Assembly: GCA_021324155.1 (NCBI GenBank)
Contig: JAJPJQ010000010.1
Coordinates: 124,001-188,000 of the forward strand
Direction of reading: 5' to 3'
DNA length: 64,000 bases
Source: Pseudomonadota bacterium
GTDB taxonomy: Bacteria > Desulfobacterota > Binatia > UBA9968
Below, piece after piece: positions 8,895 through 17,598 of this stretch. The translations under genes and the position numbers were made by a program. Numbering within the stretch: position 1 is the first letter of the stretch; each line of letters opens with the position of its first letter. A model generated the notes under the pieces. The model was not told the DNA's origin. It saw only the letters and a program-made list of their open reading frames with translations, and searched no databases.

Positions 8895-9107
8895 TCAGCT
8901 TTTTTGGCCTTCCTCGCGCGCAAGACTCACGATGAGGTGACGTTTGCCCGCGCTCAGCACGCCGGGAATTTGCTTGGCGGGCTCATGACCGCAATGCGGG
9001 CATTTGGTCGTATCGGCTATATCTGCGATTTTTTCAGGCAGAATTCCTTTAACGGTAAACGCCTCATGACATTTCTCACATCTCAACAGCGCCAGCCATG
9101 TTGCCAT
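8895..9107 (-). CDS. Small zinc-ribbon protein, 70 residues
   Basis: A short protein with two cysteine knuckles, CEKC (residues 10-13) and CPHCG (36-40), spaced as in rubredoxin-like zinc ribbons; a basic tail follows. The pattern C-x2-C-x3-F-x-V-x4-P-x-x-I...CPHC also occurs in the 105-residue protein at 11335-11652, so the two are probable paralogues. Function unknown. No other gene fits this strand or gap, and the cysteine spacing argues for a real gene. Confidence 0.6.
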   Translation of the reverse strand: MATWLALLRCEKCHEAFTVKGILPEKIADIADTTKCPHCGHEPAKQIPGVLSAGKRHLIVSLAREEGQKS

Positions 9108-9323
9108 ACGATATATAAAACAAATTAATTTGTGTATGTTTCGCGAATCAAAATATATGTATTTGCCATGTGTCGCCTGTGCATTCCAATCAGGTAATTA
9201 CCCGAAAACTCGCGCGAAAAAGACCCTAGTCGACTCGTGGGCGACGCGCGTCGGGCTTTTTACTTGCCGGGCGCTCAAAAAGCGGTAGGATTGAAGCCGG
9301 GCGCCGCACCGCCCGGAGGACCT

Positions 9324-9722
9324 ATGGAAGAAAGCGAAAAAATCGTCCGCGTCTTCTACGACTCGACCGCGCCGGGACACCGCGAGCGGCTCTGCGCGAT
9401 CCAGGCGCCGGAGATCGTCTACGATCTCCCTGAAGGCATGCCGTTCGGCTGCGGCCATTTCCAGGGATTCCAAGATATCGTCGACCGCTTTCTCGTAAGC
9501 TTCTACGGCGCTTTCGACGTGCGCTTTCGCGCCGACGAGTACGTCACCTCGCGCGCGGACACAGTCGTCGTCCTCGGCCGCATCCAGGGCAAGGCGCGCA
9601 AGACGGGCGCGCCGGTCGACGTGCCGTTCGCCCACGTCTGGACGGTCGGCGACGGCTACCTCCAGCGCCTGCGCGCGTTCACCGACACGGCGACAATGGC
9701 CCGCGCGGTGGGACAATCATAA
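9324..9722 (+). CDS. SnoaL-like / NTF2-fold protein
   Basis: A 132-residue single-domain protein with the alpha+beta cone pattern of SnoaL-like polyketide-cyclase/ketosteroid-isomerase proteins (MEESEKIVRVFYDSTAPGHRERLCAIQAPEIVYDLPEGMPFGCGHFQGFQDIVDRF; VVVLGRIQGKARKTGAPVDVPFAHVWTVGDGYLQRLRAFTDTA). Members bind small hydrophobic ligands or act as isomerases; the substrate is unknown. ATG 9324 follows GGAGGACCT, so the extra 29 residues of the longer frame are not used. Confidence 0.85.
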   Translation: MEESEKIVRVFYDSTAPGHRERLCAIQAPEIVYDLPEGMPFGCGHFQGFQDIVDRFLVSFYGAFDVRFRADEYVTSRADTVVVLGRIQGKARKTGAPVDVPFAHVWTVGDGYLQRLRAFTDTATMARAVGQS

Positions 9723-9850
9723 ATCGCTTCCCACCTTCTTCACGCCGATGACGCGCCGCTTCCTCGTGCTCTTCTCCGCGCCGGCTGAACCGCCGCCGCC
9801 GGGCGCGATTCTTATCCCCAGAGGCGCGAGCTTCGAACGCGGCCCGATCG

Positions 9851-11074
9851 ATGCCTGAGACCGTTTTCTATCGCGATCTCGCCTACGTGTTCGTCGCCGC
9901 GGTTTTAGGCGGTCTGCTCGCGAAGCGCTTGGGCCAGCCGTCGATCATGGGCTACGTGCTCGGCGGAATCCTGATCGGGCCCTTCACGCCCGGTCCAACG
10001 CTTACCGACATTCACAATCTCGAGCTCTTCGCCGAGATCGGCGTCATTCTGCTCATGTACTCGATCGGCATGGAGTTCTCGGTGCGCGACCTGCTCACGG
10101 TAAAATGGGTCGCGCTCATCGGCGGCCCGCTCGGCCTCCTGCTCGTGGTCGGCCTCGCCGTCGTCGTCGGACGGCTGCTGGATTGGGGTCTTATACAAAG
10201 CATCATTATCGGCGCGGTGACCTCGCTCGCCAGCACGATGGTGCTGTCGCAGTTGCTCATCGACCGGCGCGAACTGCACTCCGAGCACGGACGCGTCATG
10301 ATCGGCATTACGCTCGTCGACGATCTCGCGTTCGTCCTCATGGTTGTGCTGGTTCCCGTGCTGACGAGTATGAGCGGCAGTCAATTCTTGAGCATCGCCC
10401 GCGCGTTCGGCGAGGGGCTGCTGATCCTCGCGCCGGTCATCTTCATCGCCGCCAAGCTCGTTCCGTGGCTGATGGCGCGCATTCCGGATACGGGAGACCA
10501 CGAGCTGCGCATCCTGATCGCGCTCGCTTTGGGATTCGCCACCGCGGCGGCGACGCAGGCGCTAGGCCTCTCGCTCGCGTTGGGCGCGTTTTTGGCCGGG
10601 ATGATCGTCAGCCAATCCGAGGTCGGCCACGAGATATTGAACGATCTGCTGCCGCTTAGAAATTCGTTCGTCGCGCTGTTCTTCGTCACGATCGGCACGC
10701 TCATCGACCCCGCAGCCCTCGTCTCCAATCCGGCTCTGCTCGCGGGCATCGTGGCGGTCATCGTGTTGGGCAAGCTCGTGATCTGGACAGCCGTCGTCAG
10801 CCTGTTTCGCTATTCGATGAGGACGGCGCTGCTGGTCGGAGTCGGCTTGACGCAGATCGGCGAGTTCTCCTACGTGCTCGTGCGGGTCGCGCGCGATTCG
10901 GGTCTCGTGGACACCGATATGTACAGCGCGATTCTCGCGGCGTCGCTGTTGACGATTCTATTGAACGCGATTCTGATCCGCGCCGCGCCGGGCTGGCTGG
11001 ATCGATTCCGGCTTACGCGGGCGCGGCCCGGCGAGGCCGAAGCACAAGCGGAACCGGCGGCCGAGGAGCGTTGA
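9851..11074 (+). CDS. CPA2-family monovalent cation:proton antiporter
   Basis: A 407-residue integral membrane protein with about 12 hydrophobic segments, of the KefB/YbaL-like CPA2 family that exchanges K+ or Na+ for H+. Family marks: AAVLGGLLAKRLGQPSIMGYVLGGILIGP near the N-terminus, ELFAEIGVILLMYSIGMEFS, SLASTMVLSQLL, GITLVDDLAFVLMVVLVP (aspartates in the ion path), SLALGAFLAGMIVSQSE and LRNSFVALFFVTIGTLIDP. It ends shortly after the last helix and lacks the TrkA-N RCK domain that KefB-type proteins carry, so gating by nucleotide is not expected. Confidence 0.92.
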   Translation: MPETVFYRDLAYVFVAAVLGGLLAKRLGQPSIMGYVLGGILIGPFTPGPTLTDIHNLELFAEIGVILLMYSIGMEFSVRDLLTVKWVALIGGPLGLLLVVGLAVVVGRLLDWGLIQSIIIGAVTSLASTMVLSQLLIDRRELHSEHGRVMIGITLVDDLAFVLMVVLVPVLTSMSGSQFLSIARAFGEGLLILAPVIFIAAKLVPWLMARIPDTGDHELRILIALALGFATAAATQALGLSLALGAFLAGMIVSQSEVGHEILNDLLPLRNSFVALFFVTIGTLIDPAALVSNPALLAGIVAVIVLGKLVIWTAVVSLFRYSMRTALLVGVGLTQIGEFSYVLVRVARDSGLVDTDMYSAILAASLLTILLNAILIRAAPGWLDRFRLTRARPGEAEAQAEPAAEER

Positions 11075-11238
11075 TCATCGCCCCGCCGGATAGAATCGCG
11101 ACGCTCTACCTGCTGATCGAAGTTGAAAAGCGCCTCTACATGGCCATCGCGCTGATCAAAAACGGCACGTTCGCGCGCCAGGTTTACGAGCTGCTGGAAT
11201 TCTTGGCAGACAAGATTTTCGGGGCCAAAAGCATGTGA
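11071..11238 (+). CDS. Possible small protein coupled to the antiporter gene
   Basis: A 55-codon reading frame begins at TTG 11071, overlapping the antiporter stop as TTGA, with GAGGAG just upstream. The predicted product is mostly one amphipathic to hydrophobic helix (about residues 10-30, IATLYLLIEVEKRLYMAIALI, then ARQVYELLEFLADKIFG). No family recognised. The overlap and ribosome-site-like sequence are the only support; it may equally be chance. Confidence 0.3.
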   Translation: MIIAPPDRIATLYLLIEVEKRLYMAIALIKNGTFARQVYELLEFLADKIFGAKSM

Positions 11239-11334
11239 AAAAATTCCGCTCTTCGATCGCGCGGGAGCGCCGCTTAACGATGACCGGGGAAAAACCCTAT
11301 TGCAAAGCCCTGGTAAAGTCGTATCAATCGAAAG

Positions 11335-11652
11335 ATGTCCCTATGGACCGGGCACATTTTCTGCTTCAATTGCGGCAAAGAATTCATCGTCAATCGCCTG
11401 ACGCCCGTGGAGATAAATGCCGCGCTGACTATGTTACAGTGCCCGCACTGTCTCAAGACCCCTGTTGGACAAAGGCCGCATCGAGTCAATTTTATTTCCT
11501 CCGCCACGCGACGGTTCCGCAAAACGCGCCGCGCGGAGGTCTGGCATTTTTGCGAATACTGCTCGAGCTGGCCGGACCATGAATTTATCGAAATAGACTT
11601 CCAGCCCCGCGGCGAATTTTGCAACGAGTGCAAGGTTCTCGCCGTAGGCTGA
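11335..11652 (+). CDS. Zinc-ribbon protein with four CxxC knuckles
   Basis: A 105-residue protein with CFNC (residues 10-13), CPHC (36-39), CEYC (about 73-76) and CNEC (about 97-100), enough for two zinc ribbons. The first half matches the pattern of the 70-residue protein at 8895-9107 on the other strand (CxxCxxxFxV...P...CPHC). I chose ATG 11335 (MSLWTGHIF) because it opens just before the first knuckle. The alternative frame over this region (11235-11582) has no recognisable pattern. Function unknown. Confidence 0.55.
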   Translation: MSLWTGHIFCFNCGKEFIVNRLTPVEINAALTMLQCPHCLKTPVGQRPHRVNFISSATRRFRKTRRAEVWHFCEYCSSWPDHEFIEIDFQPRGEFCNECKVLAVG

Positions 11653-11791
11653 CCGGCCGCGCATCCGGACGCTTCATTTAATCTCACTCCCAGGATTGCA
11701 GCTCGACGATGTTGCCGCGAAGCCGATGTGGCGCGAGCGGCGGCGCGGGAGCGAGGATTTAAAGCCGGCCGCACGCGCGATATACTAAAAT

Positions 11792-13537
11792 GTGACGCCG
11801 CCCGAATCCGATCCGCCGCGCACGGCCGTTCCGGCCGCGCTGAAATTTCAGTGGAAAGAATACCGCCTGCTCTTTTACTCGGCGCTGATCGGCGTCGCCG
11901 GCGGCCTCGCGGCACAGATCTTCGTCTGGCTGCTGAACACCGCCGAGCGTTTTCTGCTCGTCGGCATCGCCGGCTACAGCGCGCCCGAGCCGGGCATTCC
12001 GAATCCCGAGGCGATCGTCGGGCCCCACGGGCTCTGGCTCGTGCCGCTCGTCACGACGCTCGGCGGTCTCATCTCGGGAATTCTCGTCTACAGCTTCGCG
12101 CCGGAGGCGGAGGGCCACGGCACCGACGCGGCGGTCGAATCGTTTCATTATAAAGGCGGCAAGATCCGCCCGATCGTGCCGCTCATCAAAGCGCTCTCGT
12201 CGGCGGTGACGATCGGCTCCGGCGGCGCCGCGGGACGCGAGGGGCCGACGGCGCAGATCAGCGTCGGCGTCGGCTCGATCCTCGCCGACCTGCTGCGCCT
12301 GCCCGACGAGGAGCGGCGCATCCTCGTGCTCGCCGGCATGGCGGCCGGCCTCGCCGCGATCTTCAAATCGCCGCTCGGCATGGCGATCTTCGCCGTCGAG
12401 ATTCTCTACTCCGGCATGGCTTTCGAGACCGAGGCGCTCATCTATACGATCGTCGCATCGGTCATCGCCTACGCCGTCAACGGACTTTTCGTTGGATGGA
12501 CGCCGATCTTTCTCTTTCCCGGCAATATTCACTTCACGCGCCCGGTCGAGCTCGCGGGCTACGCGGCGCTCGGCGTTCTCGCGGGCGTCGTCGGCGCCAT
12601 CGAGCCGCCGATTTTTTACCGCACGCGCGACTTCTTCAAGGCGCTGCGCGTGCCGAATCATATCAAGCCCGCGATCGGCGGGCTCCTCGTCGGCGTGCTC
12701 GCGCTCTGGGTGCCGGAGATTTTATCGACGGGCTACGGCTGGATTCAGAAAGCGATGACCGGCAACTACATCGGCGGCTTTTTGATCTGGCTCGCGCTGC
12801 TGAAAATTATCGCGATGTCGCTCACGATCTCCTCCGGCGGCTCCGGCGGCGTCTTCGGCCCCAACGTGTACATCGGCGGCATGCTCGGCGCATGGGTCGC
12901 GTACGAGGCCGACCGCTGGATTCCCGGCGTCGGCTTCATGCCGCCGGCCTTCGCCGTCGTCGGCATGGCGGCGGTCTTCGCCGGCACCGCGCGCGTGCCG
13001 GTCGCGACGATGGTGATGGTCGCCGAGATGACCGGCGGCTACGGGCTCATCGTGCCGTCGATGCTAGCGACCGCGCTCGCCTTCGTCGTCCAGCGCACGA
13101 TCGCGGCGCGCTCCCGCTACCCGCGGCTCTACGAGGCGCAGGTGGAATTGCGCACCGACTCGCCGACGCACTACGAGCAAATGCTGCGCGCGGCCTTCGC
13201 CGTCCTCGAAGCCGGACCGCTGGTGAATCTCCACAACGTCACGTTCCCGCATCTCGTTTCGCTGCTGCGCCACGGCACGCCGATCCCGATCCACAACGGG
13301 CAGGGCTTTCTCACGTCGCTCGCCGTCGGCGAAAAGTCGCCGCTCGCCGGCCGCACCGTCGCGGAGATGTCGGAGCTGTATCCCGAGATGGTCGCCGCCG
13401 CCGTTATCCGCGCCAAGCAGGTGCTCTATCCGCGCGGCGCGACGCGCCTGCAAGCGGGCGATCAACTCCTCGTCGTCGCGGGAAGGGATATAAAAATAGA
13501 AGCGGTGCAGGAAGCGGAGGGCGGCGGATCGCTTTGA
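11792..13537 (+). CDS. ClC-type chloride channel/antiporter with C-terminal TrkA-C domain
   Basis: A 581-residue ClC family protein. The membrane part (about residues 1-430) has the anion-path signatures GSGGAAGREGP, which includes the gating glutamate of the GREGP motif, and SGGSGGVFGPNVYIGG (GxFxP motif). The cytoplasmic tail, from about residue 440, has a RCK_C/TrkA-C pattern (GKSPLAGRTVAEMSELYPEMVAAAVIRAKQVLYPRGATRLQAGDQLLVVAG) instead of CBS domains, as in many environmental ClC proteins. The start is a GTG at 11792 with a weak ribosome site. Transport mode, channel or 2Cl-/H+ exchanger, cannot be settled here. Confidence 0.92.
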   Translation: MTPPESDPPRTAVPAALKFQWKEYRLLFYSALIGVAGGLAAQIFVWLLNTAERFLLVGIAGYSAPEPGIPNPEAIVGPHGLWLVPLVTTLGGLISGILVYSFAPEAEGHGTDAAVESFHYKGGKIRPIVPLIKALSSAVTIGSGGAAGREGPTAQISVGVGSILADLLRLPDEERRILVLAGMAAGLAAIFKSPLGMAIFAVEILYSGMAFETEALIYTIVASVIAYAVNGLFVGWTPIFLFPGNIHFTRPVELAGYAALGVLAGVVGAIEPPIFYRTRDFFKALRVPNHIKPAIGGLLVGVLALWVPEILSTGYGWIQKAMTGNYIGGFLIWLALLKIIAMSLTISSGGSGGVFGPNVYIGGMLGAWVAYEADRWIPGVGFMPPAFAVVGMAAVFAGTARVPVATMVMVAEMTGGYGLIVPSMLATALAFVVQRTIAARSRYPRLYEAQVELRTDSPTHYEQMLRAAFAVLEAGPLVNLHNVTFPHLVSLLRHGTPIPIHNGQGFLTSLAVGEKSPLAGRTVAEMSELYPEMVAAAVIRAKQVLYPRGATRLQAGDQLLVVAGRDIKIEAVQEAEGGGSL

Positions 13538-13541
13538 TCGT

Positions 13542-14642
13542 CTATTTCGGGCGCGGCTCTTTGATGCCGCGGCCGGGCTGCGCCAGCTTGCCCGCGCGCG
13601 CCAGCTTCACCGCCTCGATGAGAATTTTCGCCGCGTTGCGCACCTCGGCGTGCAGCGCCGCGTCGCGGTCGAGCGCGGCGTGGCTCGTCGCGTAGGGCTC
13701 GTAGTAGCCGACGTAGCGGTCGAGCGCCGCCGCCGCGCCCGCCTGGATCAGGTCCATATCGAGCAGCCAGTCGGTCAGCGAGCGGCGCACGGTGTCCGCG
13801 CCTTCGGTGTCGCCGTGCACGACGACGGCGAAGAAACGGCCCGAGAGGTGGCGCGGATAGTGCCAGCCTTTGAGCTCGAGCGCCTTCGCCGCTTCCGGGT
13901 CTTTGCCGCGCGTCGCGGTCGGATCGGGGTTGCCGCCGTCGGCGCACACCAGCCGGTCCATCATCAACTTGAGCGCGCTCGGCGCCTGATACCAATAGAC
14001 CGGGCAGACGATCATCACGCCGTGCGCCGCGGCCCAGCGCGGATAAATCTCGTTCATCCAGTCGTTCACCTGCCCCATGGCGTGGTTCGGATAGCAGGAG
14101 CACGGCCAATGGCAGAGCGGCATCGCCGTCGAGACGCACGCCTTGCACGGCAGGATCTGCCGGCCGTACTCGGCGGCGAGACGACCGAGGTCGAGGAGGT
14201 CGCACTCGCAGCCGGCTTTCTCGATCTCCGCGCGCGCCATCTCGGCCAGGCGGAAGCTCTTCGACATCTCGCCCGGGCAGGTCTGGTCGTGGCGGTCGGC
14301 GCCCGAGACGAGCAGGATGCGCGCCGGGCGCTTCGCGTCGCGATAGCGCTGCTCCGCCAGGTGAATCTGCTCGCGCGCTTCGAGCCACTCGACCGGCAGC
14401 TCGAACTCCGGATCGTGAAAGCCTTTCCCGGCTTTCCGCTTGCGCGGGCTCTTGTGGTATTCGTCGTAAACTTTCCAGGCGATCTCCGTCACGCGGCTAA
14501 GCTCCGCCTTGACTGCGTCGAACGCCGGGTCGTAGAAGCGCTCGGAGAAGCGGCGCTCGAACTCGGCGCGCGAGAGCTTCACGTCGCCCTGCCCCTTGCG
14601 GGGCTTTAAGTTCGTTTTGGAATTCTTCCTCGCCTTCGCCAT
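13542..14642 (-). CDS. Flavodoxin-fold NADPH-dependent FMN reductase-like protein
   Basis: A 366-residue protein. A basic N-terminal extension (about 130 residues, MAKARKNSKTNLKPRKG...) precedes a flavodoxin-like domain: ILLVSGADRHDQTCPGEMSKSFRLAEMARAEIEKAGCECDLLDLG, ILPCKACVSTAMPLCHWPCSCYPN, HGVMIVCPVYWYQAPSALKLMMDRLVCADGG, GRFFAVVVHGDTEGADTVRRSLTDWL. These fit FMN-binding NAD(P)H reductases; the cysteine cluster (CKACxxxxPLCHWPCSC) is characteristic of the iron-sulfur-flavoprotein-like branch. Start at 14642 chosen for GGGAG upstream. It faces the ClC gene tail to tail with a 4-base gap. Confidence 0.85.
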   Translation of the reverse strand: MAKARKNSKTNLKPRKGQGDVKLSRAEFERRFSERFYDPAFDAVKAELSRVTEIAWKVYDEYHKSPRKRKAGKGFHDPEFELPVEWLEAREQIHLAEQRYRDAKRPARILLVSGADRHDQTCPGEMSKSFRLAEMARAEIEKAGCECDLLDLGRLAAEYGRQILPCKACVSTAMPLCHWPCSCYPNHAMGQVNDWMNEIYPRWAAAHGVMIVCPVYWYQAPSALKLMMDRLVCADGGNPDPTATRGKDPEAAKALELKGWHYPRHLSGRFFAVVVHGDTEGADTVRRSLTDWLLDMDLIQAGAAAALDRYVGYYEPYATSHAALDRDAALHAEVRNAAKILIEAVKLARAGKLAQPGRGIKEPRPK

Positions 14643-14704
14643 CGCTCCCGCCCGCTGCATTGTACACAGCGCGGCGGGGCGCGGGAAGACACGGGGGCTG
14701 ATCT

Positions 14705-15100
14705 CTATCGCGCCCGCAACACGCTCGCGAAGCGAATGCCGAAGCCGTCGGGATCGGCGATGGTGAAGTCTCTGAGGCCGTAATAGCGGTCGGCGATCGG
14801 CAGGACGATCTCGGCGTCGAGCGTCTTCACTCTTTCCCAGCACGCATCGACATCCGGCACCATCACGCGCACATTCGCGCGCGGAAACTTCGGCCGAGGC
14901 GGCGCCTCGGCCGACGCGTCGCGAAACGCCGACACCTCGGCCAAAAACAGCCGGTGCTCCTCCCAGGTCAGCTCGACGAAATCCCCGCCGTCGCGCAGCA
15001 GCGCAAACCCTAAATCCACATAGAAGCGCGTTGAGCGCTTAATGTCCGCGACGACGATCTCGGTCACGAGCTGCTCGGTCGGATCGACGTAGGGGGACAT
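14705..15100 (-). CDS. VOC / glyoxalase-like dioxygenase-fold protein
   Basis: A 131-residue vicinal-oxygen-chelate protein with two beta-alpha-beta-beta-beta modules: VTEIVVADIKRSTRFYVDLGFALLRDGGDFVELTWEEHRLFLAE and VRVMVPDVDACWERVKTLDAEIVLPIADRYYGLRDFTIADPDGFGIRFA. The YGLRDFTIADPDGFGI ending is the usual bleomycin-resistance/glyoxalase signature. Metal ligands and substrate cannot be assigned firmly. It lies 62 bases upstream of the reductase gene on the same strand. Confidence 0.9.
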   Translation of the reverse strand: MSPYVDPTEQLVTEIVVADIKRSTRFYVDLGFALLRDGGDFVELTWEEHRLFLAEVSAFRDASAEAPPRPKFPRANVRVMVPDVDACWERVKTLDAEIVLPIADRYYGLRDFTIADPDGFGIRFASVLRAR

Positions 15101-15240
15101 CGGTTTTCTATAGCGAATCCAGTGGGTATCCGAAAGCTCGCCGGATATTCATTTTCGCTTCCTTGACGGCCGCGGGAAGCCCGTTGTATATCCCTGCCGC
15201 GCGCCGGTAACGCGTCCAACCACCTTATAAGGAGGTCGCC

Positions 15241-16206
15241 ATGCTCATCGAGAAAAGCTTCCTTTCCCTTTCCGTATTTTTCGCGCTCAGCCTGGCATTT
15301 TCCCTGTCGTGGGCCAAGAGTCCGCCGACAAATACGAAACTGGGAACCAACGCGCTCGCGAACAAGAACACTGGCAGTGTCGATAATACCGCCGTCGGGT
15401 TTGACGCGCTACATGTCGACGGCCAAGGCTCGAACAACACGGCCGTCGGGGCCGGCGCGCTCGCAGCCAACACGACGGCGAACAGCAATACGGCCGTCGG
15501 CTCTGCGGCGCTTTCGGAAAACACCAGCGGTGAAGACGGCACCGCCGTCGGTGCCGACGCGCTGGCTCAGAGCACCGGCCAGCGGAACACCGCCGTGGGA
15601 AGCCTGGCGCTTTTTTCGAACGTGAGCGGGACGGAGAACACCGCGATAGGATTTTTCGCCGATGTCTCGGCCGACAACTTGACTCGCGCGACCGCGATCG
15701 GCGCGCGCGCCACCGCGACCGAAAGCAACAGCATCATGCTCGGAACCGATACGGATACCGTCATCGCGGCGAACACGATGCGCGTCACCTTCATCCCGCC
15801 GCTGCCGTCCGCCGCGCAGGTCTGTTTCGACGCGCCGGGCAACCTGCTTCAATGCGGCGCTTCGAGCTTGCGCTGGAAGACGAACATCCGTCCGTTCACC
15901 CCCGGCCTCGATGTGATTACGGCGCTGAAGCCGATCGCTTTCGACTGGAAAAAAGACGGCCGCGCCGATATCGGCCTCGGCGCCGAGGACGTCGCGGAGG
16001 TCGCTTCGTTCCTGACTTTTTCCGGCAAACAGGGCGAGATCGAAGGCGTGCGGTACGAGAAGATTCCGCTGCTGCTCATCAACGCGATCAAGGAGCAGCA
16101 GCAGGCGATCGAGAGGCAGCGCGAGCAGAACGCCGCGCTCGCGGCGCGGATCGAACGGCTCGAAGAATTGCTGCGCGAGCGCACCGCGGCAGCGGACGCG
16201 CGCTAG
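15241..16206 (+). CDS. Secreted NTAVG-repeat protein with C-terminal S74-like chaperone domain
   Basis: A 321-residue exported protein. Residues 1-25 form a signal peptide (SLSLAFSLSWA). Residues 30-170 hold six or so degenerate 20-30-residue repeats of the form NTAVGxxAL..N..G, as in YadA-head and tail-spike-like trimeric beta structures. From about residue 205 the sequence is S208-S-L-R-W-K213-TNIRPFTPGLDVITALKPIAFDWK, then DIGLGAEDVAEV and IPLLLINAIKEQQQAI with a terminal coiled coil. This matches the peptidase S74 intramolecular-chaperone domain of phage spikes; Ser and Lys five apart are placed like its autocleavage dyad. Ribosome site AAGGAGG before ATG 15241. Confidence 0.82.
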   Translation: MLIEKSFLSLSVFFALSLAFSLSWAKSPPTNTKLGTNALANKNTGSVDNTAVGFDALHVDGQGSNNTAVGAGALAANTTANSNTAVGSAALSENTSGEDGTAVGADALAQSTGQRNTAVGSLALFSNVSGTENTAIGFFADVSADNLTRATAIGARATATESNSIMLGTDTDTVIAANTMRVTFIPPLPSAAQVCFDAPGNLLQCGASSLRWKTNIRPFTPGLDVITALKPIAFDWKKDGRADIGLGAEDVAEVASFLTFSGKQGEIEGVRYEKIPLLLINAIKEQQQAIERQREQNAALAARIERLEELLRERTAAADAR

Positions 16207-16351
16207 CGCCGCGGCAAATCACGCTCGGGATTGCAGCAGCCCTATAGCCGATCGCGGGCACGTGGGAGAGGAGAGATTTTCCTTGTCAGGGCGGCGATAG
16301 ATCGCATACAATGGGGCGATTTGACAATCTCATGCGCTTAGGAGTTCAGGC

Positions 16352-16792
16352 ATGAAAGTCGCCGCTCTTCTCCTGTTTTTAACCGCCGTTTCCTTGCCGG
16401 CCTTCGCCTTCGACCTTGCTTCTCCCGCGGGCCACTGGTTGACGACCGACCGATCCGGCCGCCCCACGGGGATCGTCCGCATCGATCGGATCGACGGCGA
16501 GTACCGCGGCTTTATCGAAAAGATTTTCCCCGCCGCCGGCGAACCCGATAACCCGCGCTGCGTCAACTGCGCGGGCGAGCGGAAGAATCAGCCGTTCATC
16601 GGCCTCAATCTTCTGTGGGGGCTCAAGGAACAGGGCGACGAGTATCGCGGCGGCGAGATCCTCGATCCCCGCAACGGCAGGATCTACCCCGTCCGGCTCA
16701 AGCTCGAGGACGGAGGCAAAAAGCTCGACGTGCGCGGCTTCGTCGGCGTGCCGCTCCTCGGCCGCAGCCTGACCTGGAATCGCGTGGAGTGA
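16352..16792 (+). CDS. Secreted DUF2147 family protein, copy 2
   Basis: A 146-residue exported protein, paralogue of 8361-8810. Signal peptide residues 1-19 (VAALLLFLTAVSLPAFA). The mature part shows SPAGHWLTTDRSGRPTGIVRI, YRGFIEKIFP, CVNCAGERKNQPFIGLNLLWGLKEQGDEYRGGEILDPRNGRIYPVRLKLEDGGKKLDVRGFVGVPLLGRSLTWNRVE. The CxxC-AGERKNQP block is kept in both copies. An AGGAGTTCAGGC ribosome site precedes ATG 16352. Ligand unknown. It is the last host-like gene before the lower-GC island. Confidence 0.92.
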   Translation: MKVAALLLFLTAVSLPAFAFDLASPAGHWLTTDRSGRPTGIVRIDRIDGEYRGFIEKIFPAAGEPDNPRCVNCAGERKNQPFIGLNLLWGLKEQGDEYRGGEILDPRNGRIYPVRLKLEDGGKKLDVRGFVGVPLLGRSLTWNRVE

Positions 16793-16854
16793 ACCTGGCT
16801 GCTTGGCGAAGTGCATTAGAAAAGACTCCCGACCCTTTTTTCTCCTCCCTGGAT

Positions 16855-17511
16855 TTATTCTTTCGCCTGCGCTTCGAGAAGAATACGATGTTTCACCGAA
16901 ATCGGGTAAGCGATGCCGCCAGGAGTGATTAGCAGACCGCGTACTGCATCGTAATAAATGCCTCGTAGCCCGCATCCGCATGGCAGAAAATCATCGGCTA
17001 AAAACAATCCTAAGCTCTTATAGGTAGCCGTACTTTTTTCGCCGTTAACTGCGTTAGATTTCAAATAGTCGGCTCCTGAAACACCGCGATATTCGTCGGG
17101 CCCGTATTCGAAAACAGCCGAGCTACTGGCTGCAAGATGTTCCATTCTTTCGATTTGTGAAACGAGCTTACCATTACTGCCTATTTTTTTAGCCTGGAAA
17201 AGCATTCCCTTGAAAATCTTTTGCTCACCTAAGGTGATCTCAACTTGGAATATTCCATCGGCACCGCTGGTTTTCTCAAACGCGCCCTTCCCCCGACCCC
17301 CAAATTTTTTGTAGTCCACCCGCCAAGACCAGGACTGACCGTTTACTTGAACCGGAGATGACCAATGTGCTCTGAACGTTTTTCCCAACTCACCTGTTAA
17401 GGTGTCCTCCTCATCAGAAGCGCTTTCCCAACTTTCTGTGGCTTCCTTCGCGCGCTCGACCAAATGCTTTTTGATGTCGTTGTAGATGGCGGTCGGCAAG
17501 ACGTCCAGCAT
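16855..17511 (-). CDS. Candidate Mrr-like (PD-(D/E)xK, QxK type) nuclease
   Basis: A 218-residue protein encoded in lower-GC sequence than its surroundings. Residues 80-110 read KTSGADGIFQVEI...KGMLFQAKKIG. The D85-G-I...Q106-A-K108 spacing and hydrophobic strands fit the Mrr-type restriction-endonuclease core, in which D and QxK replace D and ExK. E41 in the preceding helix could be the extra acidic residue. After the core, a C-terminal part has CGCGLRG and no motif I recognise. It is divergent from the helicase at 17673 with a 161-base shared upstream region. Function as a DNA-targeting nuclease is inference from motif and neighbour only. Confidence 0.6.
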   Translation of the reverse strand: MLDVLPTAIYNDIKKHLVERAKEATESWESASDEEDTLTGELGKTFRAHWSSPVQVNGQSWSWRVDYKKFGGRGKGAFEKTSGADGIFQVEITLGEQKIFKGMLFQAKKIGSNGKLVSQIERMEHLAASSSAVFEYGPDEYRGVSGADYLKSNAVNGEKSTATYKSLGLFLADDFLPCGCGLRGIYYDAVRGLLITPGGIAYPISVKHRILLEAQAKE

Positions 17512-17598
17512 GGGCGCCCGTATAGCAGAGGAAGCTTACTTAACGCAAATGTTGCGCCACAACTATTGGATCAACTTTCATATTCAAATAGACGAAAG

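Noticed and set aside
9851-11074. Frameshifted antiporter with a lost TrkA domain downstream
   Set aside because: No Rossmann-type TrkA-N pattern is visible in any frame after 11074; many CPA2 members end here.
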